Below, in pieces: positions 1 to 6,151 of a stretch of DNA of 8,831 bases. The notes under the pieces were generated by a model that worked only from the letters and a program-made list of their open reading frames with translations, was not told where the DNA came from and did no database searches. The DNA lies in assembly GCF_000721935.1 (NCBI RefSeq), contig NZ_KL585441.1:9007-17837 (forward strand), written 5' to 3'. The position numbers and the translations under genes are program-made. Every line of letters starts with the position of its first letter. Position 1 is the first letter of the stretch. This DNA is from Streptomyces sp. NRRL WC-3549. Its GTDB lineage: Bacteria; Actinomycetota; Actinomycetes; Streptomycetales; Streptomycetaceae.

Positions 1-31
1 CCGCACAGGCGGGCACCGTAGACTCCGGCGG

Positions 32-1657
32 GTGAGCGCCACCATCACCACCGCCGACGAACCGCCGCCCGTCCGTGCCGCCCGCGGCGCGAGTCCCAGG
101 ACGCGGCTCGTCCGGCCGGCCGCGGCCGTCCTCTCCGGCGTGCTGCTGTACCTGAGCTTCCCGCCCCGCCCCCTGTGGTGGCTGGTGCTGCCCGGCTTCG
201 CCCTGCTGGGGTGGGTCCTGTCCGCGCGCAGGATGCGCGCGGCGCTGGGGCTCGGCCTCCTCGCCGGGCTCGGCTTCATGCTCCCGCTGCTGCACTGGAC
301 GGGCGAGGACGTCGGGCCCGTCCCGTGGCTCGCGCTCGCGCTCGCCGAGGCGCTGTTCGTCGCCGTGGGCTGCATGGGGGTCGCCGCGGTCTCCCGGCTC
401 CCGTACTGGCCCGTCTGGGCGGCGGCCGTCTGGACCCTGGACGAGGCGGTACGGGCCCGGGTGCCGTTCGGCGGCTTCCCGTGGGGCAAGATCGCCTTCG
501 GTCAGGCCGACGGCGTCTTCCTCCCGCTCGCCGCGCTGGGCGGGACCCCGCTGCTCTCCTTCGCCGTGGTGCTGTGCGGGTTCGGGCTCCTCGAAGCGGT
601 ACGCCAGATCCGCCGCCACCAGGTCACCGGCACCGTCCCCCGGGCCGCCGTGGTGACGGCCGCCGCCACCGTCGCCGTACCCGCCCTCGCCGCTCTCGCG
701 GCACTGCCGCTCGTCGACGACTCGGCCGAGGACGGCACCGCGACCGTCGCCGCGATCCAGGGCAACGTTCCGCGTCTGGGACTCGACTTCAACGCGCAGC
801 GCAGGGCGGTCCTGGACAACCACGCCGCGCGTACGGAACAGCTCGCCCGCGACGTCGAGGCGGGCAAGGAGCCGCAGCCGGACTTCGTGCTGTGGCCGGA
901 GAACTCCTCGGACCTCGACCCCTACCGCAACGCCGACGCCCGCGACGTGATCGACCGGGCGGTGAGGGCGATCGGCGCGCCCACCGTCGTCGGCGCGGTC
1001 ATCACCCCCGAGACGGGGACGCTCCGCAACACGCTGATCCAGTGGGACCCGGTGAGCGGCCCCGGTGACACGTACGACAAGCGCCACATCCAGCCGTTCG
1101 GCGAGTACATGCCGATGCGGTCCTTCGTCCGGATCTTCAGCAAGGACGTCGACCGGGTCCAGCGGGAGTTCGGCCCCGGGGAGAAGGTCGGGGTGTTCGA
1201 GCTGGCGGGGACCAAGGTCGGGTTCGTGACCTGCTACGAGGCCGCGTTCGACGACGCCGTGCGCGACACCGTGAAGCACGGCGGGCAGCTGATCGCGGTA
1301 CCCAGCAACAACGCCACCTTCGGGCGCAGCGAGATGACCTACCAGCAGCTCGCGATGTCCCAGGTCCGGGCGGTGGAGCACGGGCGGTCCGTCGTGGTGC
1401 CCGTCACCAGCGGGGTCAGCGCCGTGATCCGGCCGGACGGCACGATCGTGGAGAAGACCGGGATGTTCACCCCGGGCGCCCTGGTCGACGAGGTGCCGCT
1501 GCGCTCCTCGCTGACCCCGGCGACCCGGCTGGGGCCCCTGCCCGAGGGCCTGCTCGTACTCGTCGCGGTGGCCGGCCTCGGCTGGGTGGCGGTCCGCCGG
1601 GTGCGCGCCCGCGAGGGCCGTGGGGCGGGGCCGGAGGAGACCCCGGCCGCCACGTAG
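32..1657 (+). CDS. lnt: Apolipoprotein N-acyltransferase
   Basis: This is an integral membrane enzyme that N-acylates the lipid-modified N-terminal cysteine of lipoproteins, the last step of lipoprotein maturation. Residues 29-228 hold about seven hydrophobic segments. A nitrilase-like (CN hydrolase) domain follows at about 236-490, and a last membrane helix lies at about 503-521 before a basic tail. The expected Glu-Lys-Cys triad is visible: E290 in LWPEN, K350 in TYDKRHIQPFGEYMP and C401 in GFVTCYE. At 541 residues it is close to the usual length. The GTG start has only a weak G-rich ribosome site, and the frame stays open to the window edge, so the true start could lie further upstream. 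Streptomycetes commonly carry two Lnt paralogues; which one this is cannot be told here. The Nudix gene starts 9 bases after the stop, suggesting co-transcription. Confidence 0.95.
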   Translation: MSATITTADEPPPVRAARGASPRTRLVRPAAAVLSGVLLYLSFPPRPLWWLVLPGFALLGWVLSARRMRAALGLGLLAGLGFMLPLLHWTGEDVGPVPWLALALAEALFVAVGCMGVAAVSRLPYWPVWAAAVWTLDEAVRARVPFGGFPWGKIAFGQADGVFLPLAALGGTPLLSFAVVLCGFGLLEAVRQIRRHQVTGTVPRAAVVTAAATVAVPALAALAALPLVDDSAEDGTATVAAIQGNVPRLGLDFNAQRRAVLDNHAARTEQLARDVEAGKEPQPDFVLWPENSSDLDPYRNADARDVIDRAVRAIGAPTVVGAVITPETGTLRNTLIQWDPVSGPGDTYDKRHIQPFGEYMPMRSFVRIFSKDVDRVQREFGPGEKVGVFELAGTKVGFVTCYEAAFDDAVRDTVKHGGQLIAVPSNNATFGRSEMTYQQLAMSQVRAVEHGRSVVVPVTSGVSAVIRPDGTIVEKTGMFTPGALVDEVPLRSSLTPATRLGPLPEGLLVLVAVAGLGWVAVRRVRAREGRGAGPEETPAAT

Positions 1658-1666
1658 GCTCGCCGC

Positions 1667-2344
1667 ATGGCTACTCCCGACTTCATCCGCGAGATCCGTG
1701 CCACGGCCGGTCACCAGCTGCTCCTGCTGCCCGGTGTCACCGCGGTCGTCTTCGACGACCAGGGCCGCGTGCTGCTCAACCAGCGGTCCGACACCGGCAA
1801 GTGGTCGGTCATCGGCGGCATCTCCGAGCCCGGCGAGGAACCCGCGGCGACCGCCGAGCGAGAGGTGTACGAGGAGACCGCCGTGCGCTGCGTGGCGGAG
1901 CGCGTCGTCCTCACCCAGGCGCTGAAGCCGGTGCAGTACGCCAACGGAGACCGGTGCCAGTACCTCGACGTCACCTTCCGCTGCCGGGCCACCGGGGGTG
2001 AGGCGCGGGTCAACGACGACGAGTCGCTGGAGGTGGGGTGGTTCCCCGTCGACGCGCTGCCGCCGCTGAGTGAGTTCTCGCTGTTCCGGATCAAGCAGTC
2101 GCTCAACGACGGCCCCACCTGGTTCGAGCCGACCCTGTCTCTTATACACACCCGGCCGCTCCCGGCGGTCTCACGGCCCGCGCTCCGGCGGCCCCGGGCG
2201 GTAGGGGCGGGTCGGCACGGTGGGCCGGACGGTGCGAGACGGTCGAGATCGTTCAGAGGCCGCGCGCGTCGGCGGGCAGCACCGCGCCGCCCTGACCGCC
2301 GGGCCCTTCCCCGGGGACCGGTCCGTCCTGTCCGAGGGCCGTGA
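1667..2344 (+). CDS. Nudix hydrolase with artefactual C-terminal extension
   Basis: This is a cytoplasmic Nudix-family pyrophosphohydrolase acting on an unknown nucleoside-diphosphate-linked substrate. The Nudix box spans residues 51-73: G51, E57, R65-E66 and E69-E70 are all present, with alanine at position 72 where the consensus has glycine. Residues 1-156 read as a complete compact domain ending in GPTWFEPT. From residue 157 the frame runs into a 16-base string matching the Tn5/Nextera mosaic end, then into about 68 residues of Arg/Ala/Gly-rich translation that overlap the convergent transporter gene by 92 bases. That tail is almost certainly not native; related proteins, as I recall them, end at about 155-160 residues. 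If the 16 bases are removed, the frame closes at a TAG at 2202-2204. The start ATG lies 9 bases after lnt with only a weak ribosome site. Confidence 0.85.
   Translation: MATPDFIREIRATAGHQLLLLPGVTAVVFDDQGRVLLNQRSDTGKWSVIGGISEPGEEPAATAEREVYEETAVRCVAERVVLTQALKPVQYANGDRCQYLDVTFRCRATGGEARVNDDESLEVGWFPVDALPPLSEFSLFRIKQSLNDGPTWFEPTLSLIHTRPLPAVSRPALRRPRAVGAGRHGGPDGARRSRSFRGRARRRAAPRRPDRRALPRGPVRPVRGP
2135..2150 (+). other. Nextera/Tn5 mosaic-end adaptor remnant (probable artefact)
   Basis: The 16 bases CTGTCTCTTATACACA equal the first 16 of the 19-base reverse-complemented Tn5 mosaic end used in transposase-based library kits; the last three bases differ (CCC instead of TCT). The string is AT-rich inside very GC-rich DNA and sits where the Nudix domain should end. 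A chance 16-base identity in a window this size is negligible. The likely reading is untrimmed adaptor that joined two contigs. Genomic sequence may be missing or wrongly joined at this point. Confidence 0.88.
2151..2198. terminator. Possible bidirectional terminator between convergent genes
   Basis: An imperfect inverted repeat pairs CCCGG-CCGC (2151-2159) with GCGG-CC-CCGGG (2188-2198), with a two-base bulge and a 28-base GC-rich loop. It lies between the 3' ends of the Nudix and transporter genes, where a shared terminator is expected. There is no T-run. It starts exactly at the adaptor remnant, so its left arm may be incomplete. A GC-rich hairpin here could also explain a coverage gap in the assembly. 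Confidence 0.3.
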
Positions 2345-3656
2345 GGTCCCGGCTGCGGGTCTCCTTGGCACAGAGGACCGCCAGCACGGTGAGGAGCGCG
2401 GCGGCGATGACGTACAGCGAGATCGGTGTCGAGGTGCCGAAGTCGGCGAGGAGCGCGGTCGCGATGAGCGGGGCGGGGGCACCCGCCGCGACCGAGGAGA
2501 ACTGGGCGCCGATCGAGGCGCCCGAGTAGCGCATCCTGGTCGCGAACATCTCCGCGAAGAACGCCGCCTGCGGCGCGTACATCGCGCCGTGGAAGACCAG
2601 CCCCACCGTCACGGCGAGCAGCAGACTGCCGAAGCCGCGCGTGTCGATCAGCGCGAAGAACGGGAACATCCACGCGCCAACACCGATCGCACCGATCAGG
2701 TAGACGGGTCTGCGTCCGATCCGGTCCGACAGGGCACCCCACGCGGGGATCACGGCGAAGTGCACGGCGGAGGCGACGAGTACGGCGTTGAGCGCCGTCT
2801 GCTTGCTCAGCTCCGCCGAGGTGGTCGCGTACACGAGGATGAACGCGGTGATGACGTAATAGCTGATGTTCTCCGCCATGCGGGCACCCATGGCGATCAG
2901 CACATCGCGCCAGTGATGCCGCAGGACGGCCACCAGGGGCATCTTCTCCACCACGGCGTCGGCCGCCTTGCGCTGCTCCGCCAGGGCCAAGGCGGCCTTG
3001 AACACGGGGGACTCGTCGACGGAGAGGCGAATCCACAGACCGAGGAGGACGAGCACCCCGGAGAGGAGGAAGGGGATACGCCACCCCCAGGAGCCGAAGG
3101 CCGAGTCGGACATCAGCGCGGTGAGCGCGGAGAGCACCCCGGTGGCGAGCAACTGACCCGCGGGTGCGCCCGTCTGAGGCCACGACGCCCAGAACCCGCG
3201 CCGTCTCGCGTCCCCGTGCTCCGACACGAGCAGCACGGCACCGCCCCACTCGCCCCCCAGGGCGAACCCCTGGACGAGTCGCAGGACGGTGAGCAGGACG
3301 GGGGCGGCGGAGCCGACGGTCGCATGGGTCGGCAGAAGCCCGATCGCGAAGGTCGCGCCGCCCATCATCAGCAGACTCAGCACCAGGAGCTTCTTGCGCC
3401 CGAGCCGGTCCCCGTAGTGCCCGAACACCAGGGCCCCCAGGGGACGGGCGGCGAAGCCCACCGCGTACGTGAGGAACGAGAGCAGCGTCCCGACGAGGGG
3501 GTCGGAGTCGGGGAAGAACAGCTTGTTGAAGACCAGCGCCGCGGCGGATCCGTAGAGGAAGAAGTCGTACCACTCGATGGTCGTGCCGACGAGGCCGGCG
3601 GCGACGATGCGGCGGAGGTTGTTCGGTGCTGGTGGAGGGGTTGCGGGCGACGACAT
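2253..3656 (-). CDS. MFS transporter, metabolite:H+ symporter (MHS) type
   Basis: This is a 467-residue twelve-helix inner-membrane transporter that probably couples uptake of an organic acid or zwitterion to protons. The MHS-type first helix motif IEWYDFFLYG is at residues 27-36, and the MFS loop 2-3 motif GHYGDRLGRKK is at 79-89. GFALGGEWGGA, DESPVFKA and a second loop motif SDRIGRRP follow, all typical of the shikimate/alpha-ketoglutarate/proline-betaine permease group. The substrate cannot be read from sequence. The ATG at 3656 is chosen because the conserved domain begins 14 residues later and AGGAAG lies 8 bases upstream; the frame runs on further upstream but with non-coding character. 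The C-terminal 20 or so residues are Gly/Pro-rich and probably cytoplasmic. The gene stands alone, convergent to lnt-Nudix. The 250 bases before it (3657-3904) contain no gene and no promoter I would defend. Confidence 0.9.
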   Translation of the reverse strand: MSSPATPPPAPNNLRRIVAAGLVGTTIEWYDFFLYGSAAALVFNKLFFPDSDPLVGTLLSFLTYAVGFAARPLGALVFGHYGDRLGRKKLLVLSLLMMGGATFAIGLLPTHATVGSAAPVLLTVLRLVQGFALGGEWGGAVLLVSEHGDARRRGFWASWPQTGAPAGQLLATGVLSALTALMSDSAFGSWGWRIPFLLSGVLVLLGLWIRLSVDESPVFKAALALAEQRKAADAVVEKMPLVAVLRHHWRDVLIAMGARMAENISYYVITAFILVYATTSAELSKQTALNAVLVASAVHFAVIPAWGALSDRIGRRPVYLIGAIGVGAWMFPFFALIDTRGFGSLLLAVTVGLVFHGAMYAPQAAFFAEMFATRMRYSGASIGAQFSSVAAGAPAPLIATALLADFGTSTPISLYVIAAALLTVLAVLCAKETRSRDLTALGQDGPVPGEGPGGQGGAVLPADARGL

Positions 3657-3904
3657 CGGCACCACTTCCTGGCGTGTGACGGGGACGGCTGGGTGTCGCC
3701 ATACCGTAGGAACGCGCAGGTGAGCGGCGTATGTGGCGGAGCGCCATAGTTCGGTGGCCGGGTATGCGCGCGGCCACCATGCCGGCCGGGGGAAGAGGGG
3801 GTTCGGGGCCCGGCCGGGACGAGCGCTCTCCGGGACGGCCCGCGTCCTCGTCTCCTCGTCACCCCTTCCGTGCCGGCCCGGGGCCGCCCGCCCGCCGCCA
3901 TGTG

Positions 3905-4375
3905 TCAGGGCGCGCCGACGGCCGCGGGTCGTCGAACGTCCAGGACGACCGCCGTGCCGGCCAGGGACCGGGCCTCGTGCCTGGTGGTCCCATGGCCGGG
4001 CCGCAGACGCCGCCACTACCGAGGGGAGAGGGGAGCGAGCCGTACCGAGGCCCGTCCGCCGGGTTCGAGGGAAGAGGTGGACCCGGCCCAGAGCCTGGCG
4101 ATGTCGAGGACCGGCGCACCGGTCCGGGTCCGGTTGCCGATGCTCCACATCGCTCGCGGGACGCCGCCCCGGGGATGGGCTTCCGCCTCCGCGCCTCGAC
4201 GGCAGGGCGGAGGGTGAGGTCGGCTCGGACCATGCCGGTGCGGGTCTCGTAACAGCGTCAGTGGCACCAGGCGGCACGGAAGCGGTCGGACGTCGCCGAG
4301 CTCCTCCAGCAGTCCGAGAGCCACCCCCCACTCGTCCTGGGAGAGGTATTCCCGGACATCGGCCCGACGTGATGC
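3905..4375 (-). pseudogene. Decayed gene of an uncharacterised actinobacterial family
   Basis: Three coding-like pieces with high third-position GC follow one another on the minus strand but not in one frame. Piece 1 (about 4363-4290) reads [22 protein letters not shown]. Piece 2 (about 4285-4170), in another frame, reads RFRAAWCH, a TGA stop at 4260-4258, then [18 protein letters not shown]. Piece 3, back in the first frame (about 4163-3905), reads [20 protein letters not shown], then [18 protein letters not shown], a TAG stop at 4018-4016, WRRLRPG, and ends at a TGA at 3907-3905. From memory the pieces resemble, in this order, an uncharacterised Streptomyces protein family whose C-terminal half has MWxIGxRTxTG and RLAPLTPxxWRxLxPG motifs. 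So there are at least two frameshifts (near 4290 and near 4165, the latter in a CCCCGGGG run) and two nonsense changes. No convincing start is seen; the 5' part abuts the promoter of the L32 gene. Function unknown. Confidence 0.6.
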
Positions 4376-4388
4376 CGTTCCCGAGCAC

Positions 4389-4418
4389 TTGGGAATGGAT
4401 GTCGTTTTCATGTAGTGT
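4389..4418 (+). promoter_or_regulatory. Promoter with Zur-box-like operator ahead of L32 paralogue
   Basis: A -35-like TTGGGA (4389-4394) and a -10-like TAGTGT (4413-4418) are separated by 18 bases. The spacer holds TGGATGTCGTTTTCA (4396-4410), which agrees at 10 of 15 positions with the palindromic Streptomyces Zur operator as I recall it (TGAAAATGATTTTCA); the right half is nearly perfect and the left half weak. Zinc-loaded Zur bound here would occlude RNA polymerase. The location before a cysteine-free ribosomal protein gene makes Zur control likely. Confidence 0.65.
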
Positions 4419-4452
4419 CGCGGTCGTTCCCCTTTGTTCTCGGAGGTTGGTC

Positions 4453-4623
4453 ATGGCTGTCCCGAAGCGGAAGACGTCTCGCAGCAACACCAGGCACCGG
4501 CGTGCCCAGTGGAAGGCCGCGACGCCCCGACTGGTGCCCGTGCAGGTCGACGGTTCCGTGTACAGGGTGCCGCAGCGGCTGGTGAAGGCCTACGAGCGCG
4601 GACTGCTGCGCCCCGAAGGGTGA
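4453..4623 (+). CDS. rpmF: Ribosomal protein L32, zinc-free (C-minus) paralogue
   Basis: This is a 56-residue paralogue of 50S subunit protein L32. The N-terminal signature [20 protein letters not shown] is diagnostic of bL32. The C-terminal half contains no cysteine at all, whereas standard actinobacterial L32 has a four-cysteine zinc ribbon there; here it is replaced by [20 protein letters not shown]. Such C-minus forms are known to replace the zinc-binding form in the ribosome when zinc is scarce, releasing or sparing zinc, and are usually repressed by Zur. A good ribosome site, GGAGG (4442-4446), lies 6 bases before the ATG, and a Zur-box-like promoter lies just upstream. The stop TGA is followed within 5 bases by the start of a COG0523 GTPase, a common partner of C-minus ribosomal proteins, so the two are surely one operon. 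A Zn-binding L32 gene should exist elsewhere in the genome. Confidence 0.93.
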   Translation: MAVPKRKTSRSNTRHRRAQWKAATPRLVPVQVDGSVYRVPQRLVKAYERGLLRPEG

Positions 4624-4628
4624 GCGCG

Positions 4629-5801
4629 ATGCGGGGTGGAGACCGGCGGCTGCCGGTGACCGTGCTCTCGGGGTTCCTCGGCGCCGGTAAGACGACGCTG
4701 CTCAATCACGTGCTCTCCCAGCGCGACGGGCTGCGGGTCGCGGTGATCGTCAACGACATGAGCGAGATCAACATCGACGCCGCACTGGTGCGCGGCGGCG
4801 AGGCGGCCCTGTCGCGGACCGAGGAGCGACTGGCGGAGATGACCGACGGGTGCATCTGCTGCACCCTGCGCGACGACCTGCTCGTGGAGGTCGCCCGGCT
4901 GGCGCGCGAAGGCCGTTTCGACCACCTGTTCATCGAGTCCAGCGGCATCTCCGAGCCCATGCCCGTCGCGGCGACGTTCGCCTTCCCCGGGGACGACGGT
5001 GCGACCCTCGGTGATCTGGCCCGTCTGGACACCATGGTCACCGTGGTGGACGCCGCCGACTTCCTGCCCGAACCCGCGGGTGGAGACCGACTGGCGGAGC
5101 GCGGTCTGGACCAGTACGAGGAAGACGAACGGACGGTCAGCGACCTGCTGATGGACCAGGTCGAGTTCGCCGACGTCATCGTGCTCAACAAGCTCGACCT
5201 GGTCGAGCCTGCCGACGCCCTGCGGCTGCGCGCCGCCCTGACCCGGCTGAACCCGGGGGCCCGGGTGGTGACCGCCGTCCGCGGCCAGGTGCCGCTCGCC
5301 CGTGTCCTGGGGACCGGGCTGTTCGATCTGGAGCGCGCTCAGGAGGCTCCTGGCTGGGTCATGGAACTCAACGGCGACCACGTGCCGGAGACGGAGGAGT
5401 ACGGCATCTCCAGCCTCGTCTTCCGCTCCGGCGCGCCCTTCCGTCCGGGCCGGCTGTTCGAGTTCGTGACCCGAGGGCTCGACAGCGGAGCCTTCGGGCA
5501 GATCCTGCGCTCCAAGGGCTTCTTCCGGCTCGCCGGCCGCCCGCTGGTCACCGGCCTGTGGTCGCAGGCGGGTTCTGTGGCCCGCTTCGAGCCGATGGGG
5601 GTCCGTGACGGCTCACAGGGCCAGGAGCTGGTGTTCATCGGCACCGGCCTCCGGGCCGAAGCCCTCAACACGGCTCTGGAGAGCTGCCTGCTCGCCGAGG
5701 GAGAGGAACCTCCCGCGAGCGACCCGTTTCCTTCCTGGGATTCTCACGGAAGCGAAGACGCCTGCGAGCACGAGCAGCCCGCACACACGCTGCCGGCGTG
5801 A
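4629..5801 (+). CDS. COG0523 (CobW/YciC-like) GTPase, putative zinc metallochaperone
   Basis: This is a cytoplasmic G3E-family GTPase of 390 residues, inferred to deliver zinc to client proteins under zinc limitation. Visible motifs are Walker A GFLGAGKT (15-22), the metal-binding CICC (75-78, the CxCC hallmark), ESSG (103-106) and NKLD (187-190). The CobW C-terminal domain follows from about 300 to 360. The last 18 residues are acidic and carry H373, C379, H381 and H386, a possible extra metal ligand set. I chose ATG 4629 because GAAGGG (4614-4619) sits 9 bases upstream. GTG 4620 overlaps the L32 stop as GTGA and would add three residues, but lacks a separate ribosome site. Coupling to the Zur-type L32 gene favours zinc over cobalamin or nitrile hydratase roles. 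A strong hairpin starts 6 bases after the stop. Confidence 0.92.
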   Translation: MRGGDRRLPVTVLSGFLGAGKTTLLNHVLSQRDGLRVAVIVNDMSEINIDAALVRGGEAALSRTEERLAEMTDGCICCTLRDDLLVEVARLAREGRFDHLFIESSGISEPMPVAATFAFPGDDGATLGDLARLDTMVTVVDAADFLPEPAGGDRLAERGLDQYEEDERTVSDLLMDQVEFADVIVLNKLDLVEPADALRLRAALTRLNPGARVVTAVRGQVPLARVLGTGLFDLERAQEAPGWVMELNGDHVPETEEYGISSLVFRSGAPFRPGRLFEFVTRGLDSGAFGQILRSKGFFRLAGRPLVTGLWSQAGSVARFEPMGVRDGSQGQELVFIGTGLRAEALNTALESCLLAEGEEPPASDPFPSWDSHGSEDACEHEQPAHTLPA

Positions 5802-5807
5802 CAAGCT

Positions 5808-5850
5808 CCGGGTCGGGCGGTGGTCGCAGCCACGGCATCGCCCGACCCGG
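5808..5850 (+). terminator. Strong hairpin terminator after the GTPase gene
   Basis: A perfect 12-base inverted repeat, CCGGGTCGGGCG (5808-5819) and CGCCCGACCCGG (5839-5850), encloses a 19-base loop that itself contains a GTGG/CCAC mini-stem. It begins 6 bases after the stop codon of the GTPase. There is no T-run, as is usual for streptomycete terminators. Confidence 0.75.
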
Positions 5851-5969
5851 TCTCTTCGCGTGGAACGGCTTTCAGCGGGCGGTCGCACACCTCCCCGTAC
5901 CGCGTCGGCTCCCCGTCCGGGGATCCACCGTGCGGACGGCATCGCCCGGACCCGGGCGGGCGGGGCCGG

Positions 5970-6086
5970 AGCCGCCGGCCCGTTGCGGCCGTAGTCGCCG
6001 ACGTCCGTCAGCCGGGGCGCGGGGCCCTTCCTCGTCAACCGGTCGGCGCGGTACGTCGCGTGGTTGAAGTCGATGTCCTTGCCGCC
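5970..6086 (-). other. Unidentified coding-like relic between convergent operons
   Basis: The roughly 250 bases between the two hairpins hold no complete gene. One minus-strand stretch, beginning GGKDIDFNHATYRADRLTRK (from 6086), keeps G or C at the third position of about 38 codons in a row while using many A-starting codons (Lys, Asn, Thr, Arg, Ile). That is the pattern of real streptomycete coding sequence. The frame continues toward GDYGRN and then becomes Pro/Ala/Arg-rich and non-coding in character. I do not recognise the family. It could be the remains of a displaced gene. Confidence 0.25.
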
Positions 6087-6104
6087 CCGGCGCGGCGCAC
6101 CGCC

Positions 6105-6142
6105 GTGGCGGAGCCCGAGGCCGTGCGGCCGGGCTCCGCCAC
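6105..6142 (-). terminator. Strong hairpin terminator after the surface-protein operon
   Basis: A perfect 13-base inverted repeat, GTGGCGGAGCCCG (6105-6117) and CGGGCTCCGCCAC (6130-6142), has a 12-base loop with a short inner GCC/GGC pairing. It lies 9 bases downstream of the stop codon of the sortase-anchored protein gene in the direction of transcription. Being symmetric, it may also stop transcripts coming from the GTPase side. Confidence 0.78.
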
Positions 6143-6151
6143 CTGGTGCCG

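Noticed and set aside
2135..2150. A natural transposon end at the Nudix gene
   Set aside because: No second end, no transposase and no target duplication are visible; the match is to the engineered mosaic end, so a library artefact is more likely.
2220..3749. Long + strand open frame (509 codons) opposite the transporter
   Set aside because: Antisense shadow of the MHS transporter; its translation is rich in Gly/Arg/Glu/Asp/His with no domain, as expected from a high-GC gene read backwards.
3657..4490. Upstream extension of the transporter frame to position 4490
   Set aside because: The extension is low-complexity Pro/Arg/Gly translation that crosses the pseudogene and the L32 promoter; ATG 3656 has a good ribosome site and abuts the conserved domain.
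4434..4628. N-terminal extension of the GTPase through the L32 gene
   Set aside because: It is a shadow frame of rpmF; the GTPase fold begins directly after ATG 4629.
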